64,000 bases of DNA from NCBI GenBank assembly GCA_035501735.1, contig DATJVR010000086.1, positions 62,001-126,000 of the forward strand, read 5' to 3'. Positions 8,965 through 16,936 of the stretch are shown here, piece by piece; the stretch's first letter is position 1; each line of letters starts with the position of its first letter. This DNA comes from PNAI01 sp035501735 (GTDB lineage Bacteria > Pseudomonadota > Alphaproteobacteria > Rhizobiales > Xanthobacteraceae). The translations under genes were made by a program, and so were the position numbers. Below the pieces are notes generated by a model. That model was not told the origin of the DNA. It made no database searches and saw only the letters and a program-made list of their open reading frames with translations.

Positions 8965-9711
8965 ATGCCGGATCAGGAATTGAAAGGTCGCGTCGCGGTC
9001 ATCACGGGGGCCGGTCGTAGCATCGGCCGCGCCATGGCACTCGAACTCGCCTCCGCCGGCGCCGCGGTGGTGGTCAATGTGCGCCAGAACCGCATCGAGG
9101 GCGAGGCGGTGGTGAAGGAAATCGAGGCAGGGGGTGGCCGCGCGCTCGTCGCTGTCGCCGATGTCACCGACGCGCCGGCTGTTCAGAAAATGGCAGCCGC
9201 TGTGGTGAAGCACTTCGGCCGCATCGATTACCTGATCAACAATGCCGCGCTTCGTCAGGAGAAGCACATCGAGGACATGACGTTCGAAGATTGGCGCACC
9301 GTCATCGGCGTCACCCTCGACGGCGCATTCCATTGCGTGAAGGCTTGCCTCGAACCGATCAAGGCGAGCGATGCCGGAAGCATCATCAACGTCGGCGGCC
9401 TGAGCGGCATAATGGGTGCGTCCGATCGCGTTCATGTTGTCACTGCAAAGGCCGGCATCGTGGGCTTCACCCGCGCTCTTGCCAGGGAACTCGCGCCGCA
9501 CAAGGTGACCGTCAATACGCTCATTCCGGCCCAGCTGGCGAAGCCCGGCAAGCCGAACGCAATGCCCGACCATCCGATCTACCGCCCCGTGCTCGGCCGC
9601 GCCGCCTGGCCGACCGACTTTGCGCCGGCTGCGCGCTTCCTGCTTGGCCCCGGCGCGCGCTACCTCACCGGCCAGACCATCAACATCAACGGCGGCACCT
9701 ACTTTGGCTAG
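8965..9711 (+). CDS. Short-chain dehydrogenase/reductase (SDR) family oxidoreductase
   Basis: 248 residues from ATG 8965; the same frame is open upstream but overlaps the PrpD-like gene. It shows the classical SDR pattern: the NAD(P) motif TGAGRSIG near residue 15, an NNAA motif near 92, the catalytic Ser in INVGGLSG near 140 and a C-terminal LTGQTININGG. The usual Tyr of YxxxK is not obvious: the segment reads VHVVTAKAGIVGFTRAL, where a Val stands at the Tyr position while the Lys is kept. This resembles 3-oxoacyl-ACP reductase-like SDRs (FabG family) with a modified active site. It lies between the PrpD-like and aldehyde dehydrogenase genes in one direction. Confidence 0.88.
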   Translation: MPDQELKGRVAVITGAGRSIGRAMALELASAGAAVVVNVRQNRIEGEAVVKEIEAGGGRALVAVADVTDAPAVQKMAAAVVKHFGRIDYLINNAALRQEKHIEDMTFEDWRTVIGVTLDGAFHCVKACLEPIKASDAGSIINVGGLSGIMGASDRVHVVTAKAGIVGFTRALARELAPHKVTVNTLIPAQLAKPGKPNAMPDHPIYRPVLGRAAWPTDFAPAARFLLGPGARYLTGQTININGGTYFG

Positions 9712-9780
9712 CTATCGCCGCGGACGGCGGGAAATGCTAATCCTGCGCAACGCGGAACAATAAGGAAAACGAGGATTACC

Positions 9781-11208
9781 ATGTACGCAGAGCTTGGGCT
9801 TTACATCGACGGCAAGTGGCACAACGGTCAGGGCCGCAAGGGCGAGGATGTGCTCAATCCGGCGACCGAGAAGCCGCTCGCGCAGCTTCCTCACGCCAGC
9901 AAGGCCGATCTCGACCAGGCGCTGGAGGCGGCGAAGAAAGGTTTTGCAGTTTGGCGCGCCACCTCCGCCTTCGACCGCGCCAAAATCATACGCAAGGCCG
10001 CTGAACTCATGCGCGAGCGTTACGACGCGATCGCGAAAATCATGGTGCAGGAGCAGGGCAAGGTCTACGTCGAGGCGCGGGCGGAAGTGCTCACCTCGTG
10101 CGAGATCCTCGAATGGTACGCCGAGGAAGGCCGCCGTTCCTATGGCCGCATCGTGCCCGGCCGCGGCAAGGGCATCCGCCAGCTGGTGGTGCAGGAACCG
10201 ATCGGCGTGGTCGCCGCCTTCACGCCGTGGAATTTTCCGGTGCTGACCCCCGCGCGCAAGATCGGCGGCGCGCTCGCGGCCGGCTGCTCGATCATCCTGA
10301 AGGCCTCCGAGGAGACGCCCGGCGCCTGCGTCGAGATGGTGCGCTGCTTCGCCGACGCCGGACTGCCTGCCGGCGTGCTCAATCTCGTGTTCGGCGTACC
10401 GGCGGAAGTCTCAGAGCATCTGCTCGCCAAGGACGCGGTGCGCAAAATTTCCTTCACCGGCTCTATTCCCGTGGGCAAGCATCTCGCCGCGCTTGCGGCC
10501 AAGGGCATGAAACGCACCACCATGGAGCTTGGCGGCCATTCGCCGGTCGTGGTGTTCGGCGATGCCGATCCGGAGAAGGCGGCCGACACGATCGCGGCAT
10601 TCAAATATCGCAACGCCGGCCAGGTCTGCATTTCTCCCACGCGTTTCTACGTGCAGGAGGACGTCTACGGCCGTTTCCTCAAACGCTTCACCGAATACGC
10701 CAACGGGCTGAAGCTCGGCGATGGATTGGAAAAGGGCATCACGCTCGGGCCGCTCGCGAACGCGCGCCGCATCGACGCCATGGAGAGTTTCGTCGCCGAT
10801 GCCAAGAGCCGCGGCGGCAAGATCGTCAGCGGCGGCAAGCGCCGCGGCAACCAGGGCTTTTTCTACGAGCCGACCGTGATCACCGACGTGCCCGATGATT
10901 CTAAGATCATGACTCAGGAGCCGTTCGGGCCGCTCGCGCCGATCGTCACCTTCAAGACCTTCGACGAGGTGGTGCAGCGCGCCAACTCGCTTCCGTTTGG
11001 ATTGGCGGCCTATGCCTTCACCACCTCGAACACGACGGCCGCGGCCATCGGTGACGCCATCGAGTCCGGCATGGTCGGCGTGAACTCGATTGCAGTTTCA
11101 ACGCCGGAAACGCCGTTCGGCGGCGTCAAGGAAAGCGGCCATGGCAGCGAAGGCGGCATCGAGGGCCTCGGCGCCTATCTCGTCACCAAATTCATTTCGC
11201 AGGGGTGA
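9781..11208 (+). CDS. NAD(P)-dependent aldehyde dehydrogenase (succinate-semialdehyde dehydrogenase-like)
   Basis: 475 residues, full length for the family. GAGG precedes ATG 9781. Motifs in order: FTPWNFPVLTP near residue 145 (cofactor binding), FTGSIPVGKHL near 225, the general-base Glu in MELGGHSPVVV near 250, the catalytic Cys in AGQVCISPTRF near 285, and QEPFGPLAPI near 380. Such enzymes oxidise an aldehyde to a carboxylate in the cytoplasm. The overall pattern is closest to the succinate-/glutarate-semialdehyde group, but substrate assignment from motif alone is weak. It is the last plus-strand gene of the first cluster and is followed by a hairpin terminator. Confidence 0.92.
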   Translation: MYAELGLYIDGKWHNGQGRKGEDVLNPATEKPLAQLPHASKADLDQALEAAKKGFAVWRATSAFDRAKIIRKAAELMRERYDAIAKIMVQEQGKVYVEARAEVLTSCEILEWYAEEGRRSYGRIVPGRGKGIRQLVVQEPIGVVAAFTPWNFPVLTPARKIGGALAAGCSIILKASEETPGACVEMVRCFADAGLPAGVLNLVFGVPAEVSEHLLAKDAVRKISFTGSIPVGKHLAALAAKGMKRTTMELGGHSPVVVFGDADPEKAADTIAAFKYRNAGQVCISPTRFYVQEDVYGRFLKRFTEYANGLKLGDGLEKGITLGPLANARRIDAMESFVADAKSRGGKIVSGGKRRGNQGFFYEPTVITDVPDDSKIMTQEPFGPLAPIVTFKTFDEVVQRANSLPFGLAAYAFTTSNTTAAAIGDAIESGMVGVNSIAVSTPETPFGGVKESGHGSEGGIEGLGAYLVTKFISQG

Positions 11209-11238
11209 GGGCGCGCAACATCGACGACGCCAACTCGC

Positions 11239-11267
11239 TTCATCCTCCCTCTCCAGGGGAGGATGAA
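11239..11267. terminator. Hairpin between convergent genes, probable bidirectional terminator
   Basis: The inverted repeat TTCATCCTCC ... GGAGGATGAA has a short loop and lies between the aldehyde dehydrogenase stop (11208) and the stop of the minus-strand permease (11272). There is no clear T-run, so its strength is uncertain. Confidence 0.6.
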
Positions 11268-11271
11268 AGAT

Positions 11272-12072
11272 TCAATTCGCCTTCCACGGAATGATGAACC
11301 GCTCCAGCTCGTTGAGCGCGAGCGTGAGCAGGAATCCGATCAGCGCGATCATGAACAGCCCGACGTACATCTGCTCGACCGCGAACGTTTCCCACGCGCT
11401 CCAGATCAGATAGCCGAGCCCGCTTTTCGCGCCGATCATCTCGGCCACCGCGATCAGCACCAGCCCGATGCCGATGCCGAGCTTGAATCCGGTCATGATC
11501 ACCGGCAGCGCGCCCGGCAGCGCAATGGTCCAGAACGTATTCCAGCGGTTGGCCTTGTAGTTCTTGCCGACGTCGAGATAGATCTTGTTGATCTCCAGCA
11601 CGCCCGTGGTGGCGTTGATCGCCACCGGAAAGAACACGCCGATCGCCACCATGAAAATTTTTGAGCCTTCGCCCAGCCCGAAAATCAACAGCGCGAGCGG
11701 AAGGATCGCGCTCTTCGGGATCGGATAGGTCGCCGCGATGATCGGGTCGATCAGCGCACGGACCGGCCGATTGAGTCCCATGACAATGCCGAGCACGAGC
11801 GCCGGCACGCCGCCGATCACCGTGCCCCAGAACAGCCGCTTCAGGCTGATCCAGGTGTGCGTGAGAAGTTCGCCCGAGTGCAGCATCTGGCCGAGCGCCG
11901 CGAAGACGGCGGACGGCGCCGGAAAGAAGCGTGTGTCGATCAGTCCCGCGCGTGCCGCAACTTCCCATATCAGCAGCAGTCCGATCGGCGACGCGATGCT
12001 GAGCATGCGGTCGCGCGTGCGCAGCGACATCGCGCTCTTCTCCGGCGCCGCCGCGATTGAATTCATGCTCAT
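11272..12072 (-). CDS. ABC transporter permease, TauC/SsuC (NitT/TauT) type
   Basis: 266 residues with about six membrane helices. The EAA-type loop is in the segment LDVGKNYKANRWNTFWTIALP around residue 165, followed by the GIGLVLIAVAEMIGAKSGLGY stretch that marks nitrate/sulfonate/taurine-type permeases. Its start ATG overlaps the stop of the ATPase gene by four bases (ATGA), so the two are translationally coupled. No binding-protein gene adjoins the pair; orphan NitT/TauT-like binding proteins lie at 29120 and 34457. Substrates known for this family include sulfonates, nitrate, pyrimidine precursors and aromatic acids. Confidence 0.92.
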   Translation of the reverse strand: MSMNSIAAAPEKSAMSLRTRDRMLSIASPIGLLLIWEVAARAGLIDTRFFPAPSAVFAALGQMLHSGELLTHTWISLKRLFWGTVIGGVPALVLGIVMGLNRPVRALIDPIIAATYPIPKSAILPLALLIFGLGEGSKIFMVAIGVFFPVAINATTGVLEINKIYLDVGKNYKANRWNTFWTIALPGALPVIMTGFKLGIGIGLVLIAVAEMIGAKSGLGYLIWSAWETFAVEQMYVGLFMIALIGFLLTLALNELERFIIPWKAN

Positions 12073-12857
12073 GTCCTTGCTCCCCTGTCCTCTAGTTCAC
12101 GTGCGCGTTGCACCTCGTCGCGCAGGCTCTGCCAGATTCGCTGCACGATCTCGCCGTACTCCGCTGCGCCCTGCAGCTCGACGATGTTGCGCGGCCGCGG
12201 CAACGGCACGTCCACGAACAGCTTCACGCGGCCCGGCTGCGCGGTCATGACCAGAATGCGGTCGCCAAGCAGCACCGCCTCGTCGACCGAATGCGTGATG
12301 AACACCACCGTCTTCTTGTGCTCGTCCCAGATGCGCAGCAACTCCTCTTGCAGCAGGAGCTTGTTCTGCGCGTCGAGCGCGGAGAACGGCTCGTCCATCA
12401 GCAGGATTTCCGGATCGTTGGCGAACGCGCGCGCAATTGCCACGCGCTGCTTCATGCCGCCGGACAGCTGATGCGGATAATAATGGGCAAACCGCGTCAG
12501 GCCCGTGCGGTCGAGATAATGCCCGACGGTCTCGCGGATGCTTGCCGCCGGCACGTTGCGCATGCGCAGGCCATAAGCCGCATTGTCCCATACCGTCATC
12601 CAGGGAAAGATCGATTCACCCTGGAAAATCATGGAATTGACCGGCCGGCCGGAATTTCCCGCCGCGATGTCGATCGTGCCCGAGGTGGCGTTTTCGAGCC
12701 CGGCGAGGATGCGAAGAAGCGTGGTCTTGCCGCAGCCCGATGGCCCGACGATCACGAAGAATTCCCCCGGTGCGATGTCGAGCGAAACATCGTCGACCGC
12801 AATGAGCGTGCCGAATTGTTTCACCAGTTTGCCGATGCGGATCGCCGGCCGCGACAT
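12069..12857 (-). CDS. ABC transporter ATP-binding protein, TauB/SsuB type
   Basis: 262 residues from the ATG at 12857, preceded on the minus strand by GAGAGG; a longer frame upstream has no ribosome site. It contains Walker A GPSGCGKTT near residue 42, the signature LSGGMKQR near 138, Walker B ILLMDEP and the switch histidine in FITHSVDEA. The MKQR variant and the C-terminal LPRPRNI motif are typical of the nitrate/sulfonate class. It couples to the permease at 11272 and is transcribed divergently from the Rieske ferredoxin gene across about 105 bases, which must hold promoters for both. Confidence 0.93.
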   Translation of the reverse strand: MSRPAIRIGKLVKQFGTLIAVDDVSLDIAPGEFFVIVGPSGCGKTTLLRILAGLENATSGTIDIAAGNSGRPVNSMIFQGESIFPWMTVWDNAAYGLRMRNVPAASIRETVGHYLDRTGLTRFAHYYPHQLSGGMKQRVAIARAFANDPEILLMDEPFSALDAQNKLLLQEELLRIWDEHKKTVVFITHSVDEAVLLGDRILVMTAQPGRVKLFVDVPLPRPRNIVELQGAAEYGEIVQRIWQSLRDEVQRARELEDRGART

Positions 12858-12962
12858 GCTTGACCTCTCGACGCTCTCGCCGCAGATATTGTCGGGAAAC
12901 GACTGCGACCTCAACATCGCCGGCCCCGGCGCATTCCATTTTCAGGGAGCATAGCAATCATC

Positions 12963-13292
12963 ATGGCGGACAGCCTCATCAGCCTTTGCGCGGCTGCGGA
13001 CATCCCGGAGAATTCGATCAGGCGCTTCGAGGTCGGCAATCACGTGCTCGCCGTGTACAACGTCGGCGGTGCTTTCTATGCAACTGACGATGAATGCACG
13101 CACGGCGCCGCCAGCCTCTCCGATGGCATTCTCGAAGACGACATCGTCGAGTGCACCATGCACTTCGGGGCTTTCAACGTGCGAACCGGCGAGGCGGTAC
13201 AGGCGCCGTGCTCGATCGCGCTGCGCACCTACAAGGTCGTCGTGCAGGACGGGAAGGTCCTGGTCGATGTCAGCAGAACGTCCAAGGATTAA
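12963..13292 (+). CDS. Rieske [2Fe-2S] ferredoxin (dioxygenase ferredoxin component)
   Basis: 109 residues, the size of stand-alone Rieske ferredoxins such as NahAb/BphF. Cluster ligands are Cys45 and His47 (ECTHGA) and Cys64 and His67 (ECTMHFG), spacing C-x-H-x16-C-x2-H. GGGAG lies about 18 bases before the ATG. Such proteins carry electrons from a reductase to a ring-hydroxylating dioxygenase. The matching oxygenase subunits are 3.6 kb away (16937-18750), separated by a molybdenum hydroxylase gene and a dehydrogenase; no ferredoxin reductase is visible. Its stop codon shares the TTAA tetranucleotide with the stop of the convergent gene at 13289. Confidence 0.92.
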   Translation: MADSLISLCAAADIPENSIRRFEVGNHVLAVYNVGGAFYATDDECTHGAASLSDGILEDDIVECTMHFGAFNVRTGEAVQAPCSIALRTYKVVVQDGKVLVDVSRTSKD

Positions 13293-15604
13293 CCGGCTGA
13301 GGCTTCGCGCACGGCGCGCCATACCTTCTCCGGCGTCGCCGGCATGTCGAGCTTGGTAGCGGCCGGGACCGCATCCGCAATTGCGTTCATGATCGCGGCG
13401 ATCGAGCCGGTGGTGCCAGCCTCGCCCACGCCCTTCACGCCGAGCGGATTGGTCGTCGCCGGCACCACGTGGTCGGCGGTTTTGATCTCCTCGAGCGACG
13501 GCATGTGCTGCGCACGCGGCATGGCGTAGTCCATGAACGACCCGGTGGTGAGCTGGCCGCTCGAATCATAGCTCGCCGTTTCGTACAGCGCCTGGCCGAA
13601 GCCCTGTGCCAGCGAGCCGATCACCTGGCCTTCGACCAGCGTGTGGTCGATGATATTGCCGCCATCGTCGACCGCCGTATAGGCCGCGACCGCGACTTCG
13701 CCGGTATCCGGATCGATCTCCACCTCCGCGATGTGGCAGCCGTTTGGAAACGTCTGCGGCGTGTCGACGGTAGCCTTGGTGTCGAGGCCTTCCGCGATCT
13801 GACCGCGCTTGGCGAGATCGGCCGAGCGCGACGCCACCTCGAACAGCGACAGTTTGCGATCGGTGCCGACCACCCGGAAGGTGCCGCCCTTGTATTCGAT
13901 ATCGGCTTCGGAGGCTTCGAGCAGCATGGCAGCGATCTTCTTTCCCTTCTCCAGCAAGAGCTCGATGCCGCGCACGACCGCCGCTCCCGCCGTCATGGTC
14001 GAGCGCGATCCGACCGACGGAGCGCCCACGAGGTTCATGTTGGTGTCGCCGTGCCGGTGCTTCACCTGCTCGGGCTTGATGCCGAGCCGGTCGGCGACGA
14101 GCTTAGGGTACACGGTGGCATGGCCCTGGCCGGTCGATTGCACGCCCAAGCCCACGATCATGCTTTCACCGCCCGGAAACATCAGCGACGCGCTCTCGGT
14201 TGGTGTTCCGCCCGCGTGTTCGAGAAAGCACGAGATGCCGATGCCGCGTAATTTCTTGCGTGCCTTGGATTCCCGCCGCCGCTTGGCAAAATCCCAGTAG
14301 TTGGATAGCTCCAGCGCCTTATCGAACACCGCTTCGAATTCGCCGCTGTCGTAGGTGGTGCCGACCGGCGTCTTGTAGGGAATGGCCTTGGGCGGAATGA
14401 GATTGCGACGGCGGATCTTCACGCGATCGATTCCGGTGACGCGCGCCGCCTCGTCGACCAGGCGCTCAAGCACGTAATTCGCTTCCGGCCGGCCGGCGCC
14501 GCGATAGGGCCCGATCGGCACCGTATTGGTGAAGGGGCATTTCGTCTCGACCGAAATGTGCGGGATGCGATACATGCCGGGCAGGCAGCGGGTGAAATTG
14601 TTGGTCATGAGATGGGGATTGGCCGGCGTCACGAAGGCGCCGACATTGGCGACCTGGCGAATGCGCAGCGCCTGGAATTTTCCCTTCTCGTCGAGCGCAA
14701 GCTCGGCCACCACGGACGAATCGCGCGCTTGGTTGTCGCTCAGGAAGGCTTCCGAGCGCGTCGCCATCCAATGCACCGGGCGCTTGGTCATGCGGGCCGC
14801 TACTAGTAGTGCCGGATATTCCGGATAGGGCGCGGTCTTCATCCCGAATGCGCCGCCGACCTCCTCGGTGGTCACGCGCAGCTTTTCCTTCGGCAGTCCC
14901 ATGATGAGGGAGAGCAGACCCTGCATCGGCCCGGCGCCCTGCGAACAGACGCGCAGGTGGTAGCTGTCGTTCGCGGCGTCATAGCTCGCGGTGCCGCCGC
15001 GCGGCTCCATCGTGGCCATGATCAGGCGCTGCTGAACATATTCGACCTTCGCGACCTTGTGCGCGCTCGAAATGATACGCTCGACCTCCTGCGCATTTGC
15101 ATCGTCATTCGGCATCAGGAAATCGAACGCGAGGTTTCCGGGCGCATCCTGATAGAGCTGCGGTGCGTCCGGCTTGAGCGCAGCTCGGGCATCGGTGACC
15201 GCCGGCAATTCCTCGTAGTCAACCGTCACGAGTTCTGCTGCATCCTGTGCGGCCACCAGCGTCTCGGCCACCACCATCGCCACCGACTGGCCGACATGCG
15301 TGACCTTGTCGCCGGCAAGCACCGGCCGGTTCGGCATGATCAGCTTGAACCCGCCGCGCCCGGTCATTGGTGGATGACGCGAAACGCTGCCGACGCCCGC
15401 CATGTCCTGTGCCGTCAGCACCGCCAGCACCTTCGGCGTCTTGCGCGCCTCCGCCGCGTCGACCGATTTGATGCGGGCATGGGCGTAGGGTGAGCGCACG
15501 AAAAAGGCAAAGGCAGGATTCGCCGGTTTGGCGTCGTCGGCGTAGCGGCCCTCGCCGCGTAGCAGTTGATCGTCTTCGACGCGTAAGGTGCCGTGTGCGT
15601 TCAT
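13289..15604 (-). CDS. Molybdenum hydroxylase large subunit (xanthine dehydrogenase/CoxL family)
   Basis: 771 residues from ATG 15604 (the MNAHGTLRVEDD start); an upstream extension of the frame would run into the promoter of the divergent gene. The N-terminal a/b hammerhead domain opens with RGEGRYADD, and the cofactor-binding part has EEVGGAFGMK, PIGPYRGAGRPE and QSTGQGHATVY; the catalytic Glu sits in GVGEAG near residue 728. The AYxCSFR loop of true CO dehydrogenase is absent, so this is a form-II-like hydroxylase. The [2Fe-2S] (CoxS) and FAD (CoxM) subunit genes are not adjacent, which is unusual. Neighbours suggest a hydroxylation step on an aromatic or heterocyclic acid. Confidence 0.9.
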   Translation of the reverse strand: MNAHGTLRVEDDQLLRGEGRYADDAKPANPAFAFFVRSPYAHARIKSVDAAEARKTPKVLAVLTAQDMAGVGSVSRHPPMTGRGGFKLIMPNRPVLAGDKVTHVGQSVAMVVAETLVAAQDAAELVTVDYEELPAVTDARAALKPDAPQLYQDAPGNLAFDFLMPNDDANAQEVERIISSAHKVAKVEYVQQRLIMATMEPRGGTASYDAANDSYHLRVCSQGAGPMQGLLSLIMGLPKEKLRVTTEEVGGAFGMKTAPYPEYPALLVAARMTKRPVHWMATRSEAFLSDNQARDSSVVAELALDEKGKFQALRIRQVANVGAFVTPANPHLMTNNFTRCLPGMYRIPHISVETKCPFTNTVPIGPYRGAGRPEANYVLERLVDEAARVTGIDRVKIRRRNLIPPKAIPYKTPVGTTYDSGEFEAVFDKALELSNYWDFAKRRRESKARKKLRGIGISCFLEHAGGTPTESASLMFPGGESMIVGLGVQSTGQGHATVYPKLVADRLGIKPEQVKHRHGDTNMNLVGAPSVGSRSTMTAGAAVVRGIELLLEKGKKIAAMLLEASEADIEYKGGTFRVVGTDRKLSLFEVASRSADLAKRGQIAEGLDTKATVDTPQTFPNGCHIAEVEIDPDTGEVAVAAYTAVDDGGNIIDHTLVEGQVIGSLAQGFGQALYETASYDSSGQLTTGSFMDYAMPRAQHMPSLEEIKTADHVVPATTNPLGVKGVGEAGTTGSIAAIMNAIADAVPAATKLDMPATPEKVWRAVREASAG

Positions 15605-15676
15605 GTTGGTTTCCGGAAAAAGCGAGGTAAGGTGAGGGCTAACAGATAACGACCACGAGCGCCTCGCGCAATCCGC

Positions 15677-16891
15677 ATGACCAGCGAAAAGACCAGCAGT
15701 CCCGCGCCCATCGGCCTCGGCATCGCCGGGCTCGGCATGGCGGGCGCGGTCATGGTGCAGGCAGCGGCCGCGCATCGCGGCTATGTGCTACGCGCAGCCG
15801 CCGATCCGCAGCCCGGTCCCCGTGAAGCTTTCGCGCGCGATTTCAATGCCGGTGCCTATGCCGATATCCGCGAGCTTTGCGAGGACAAGGGGGTCGAGGT
15901 CATTTATGTGGCCACCCCGCATCATTTTCATGCACTCCACGCCATTCTCGCGGCCGAACACGGCAAGCATGTGATCCTTGAAAAACCGATGGCGCTCACG
16001 CTCGCCGACTGCGACGCCATCATCGCCGCCGCTGCGCGCAACAACGTGCAACTGATCGTCGGCCACACCCATGCGTTCGATCCGGCGATCCGCGTGATGC
16101 ACCAGCTCGTTTCGAACAACGCGCTTGGCAGGCTCGGCATGATCAACTGTTTCAACTACACCGACTTCCTTTATCGCCCGCGCCGACCCGAGGAGCTCGA
16201 TACGTCCAAAGGCGGCGGCATCCTGTTCAATCAAATGCCGCATCAGATCGACATCGCGCGCCTGCTCGGCGGCGGATTGGTGCGCAGCGTCCGCGCGCAG
16301 ACCACTGTGCTCGATCCGAAGCGGCCAACCGAGGGGAGCTGCATCGCGTTTCTGCAATTCGAAAGCGGCGCCGCGGCCTCATTGGTCTACAGCGGCTACG
16401 ATTATTTCGACTCCGACGAATGGCACTACTGGATCACCGAGCGCGGCGCGCCGAAATCGCCTGCGCGCGGTTCCGCCCGGCGCGCGCTCATGCAGGCCAA
16501 GGACGAGTCGCGACTGCGCACGGAAAAATACGCCTACGGCGCCCCGGCAGGCGAATGGCCGCCCTATCAGCCGCATTTCGGATTGACAATCGTGACCTGC
16601 GCCGACGGCGAGCTGCGTACGTCGGCGAACGGGCTGACAAAATACACTCTTGCCGGCGCAAGCGAGATCAAGATCGAGCGCGGCGAGGGCATGCCCGGAC
16701 GGCGCGAAGTGCTCGACGACATGGCCGTCGCGCTGCGTCAAGGCCGCCGGCCGGCGCACGACGGTCGCTGGGGCAAGGCCACATTGGAAGTTGCGCTTGC
16801 CATCCGGCAATCCGCCGACGAGCAGCGCGAAATCGCGCTGCATCACCAGGTGAAAGTCCCGGAAGAAATCGCCGTGGACGTCCGTGATTGA
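15677..16891 (+). CDS. Gfo/Idh/MocA family oxidoreductase, similar to phthalate dihydrodiol dehydrogenase
   Basis: 404 residues with the Rossmann motif GIAGLGMAG near residue 14, the EKPMAL cofactor motif near 100 and the GGGILFNQMPHQID active-site segment near 185. The size and the GHTHAFDPAIR segment resemble enzymes annotated as phthalate 4,5-cis-dihydrodiol dehydrogenases, which rearomatise the cis-diol made by a dioxygenase. That role fits because the dioxygenase alpha subunit starts 46 bases downstream. The gene is divergent from the molybdenum hydroxylase gene. The family is certain; the dihydrodiol substrate is inferred from context and overall resemblance. Confidence 0.85.
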   Translation: MTSEKTSSPAPIGLGIAGLGMAGAVMVQAAAAHRGYVLRAAADPQPGPREAFARDFNAGAYADIRELCEDKGVEVIYVATPHHFHALHAILAAEHGKHVILEKPMALTLADCDAIIAAAARNNVQLIVGHTHAFDPAIRVMHQLVSNNALGRLGMINCFNYTDFLYRPRRPEELDTSKGGGILFNQMPHQIDIARLLGGGLVRSVRAQTTVLDPKRPTEGSCIAFLQFESGAAASLVYSGYDYFDSDEWHYWITERGAPKSPARGSARRALMQAKDESRLRTEKYAYGAPAGEWPPYQPHFGLTIVTCADGELRTSANGLTKYTLAGASEIKIERGEGMPGRREVLDDMAVALRQGRRPAHDGRWGKATLEVALAIRQSADEQREIALHHQVKVPEEIAVDVRD

Positions 16892-16936
16892 TGTAATATA
16901 GATGTCCTCGCACGACCACCCGATGTGGAGTCTTCG

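Noticed and set aside
13289..15604. Calling the lone large subunit a carbon monoxide dehydrogenase (CoxL form I)
   Set aside because: The AYxCSFR active-site loop of form I CO dehydrogenase is not present; the equivalent region reads PYRGAGRPE, as in other hydroxylases.
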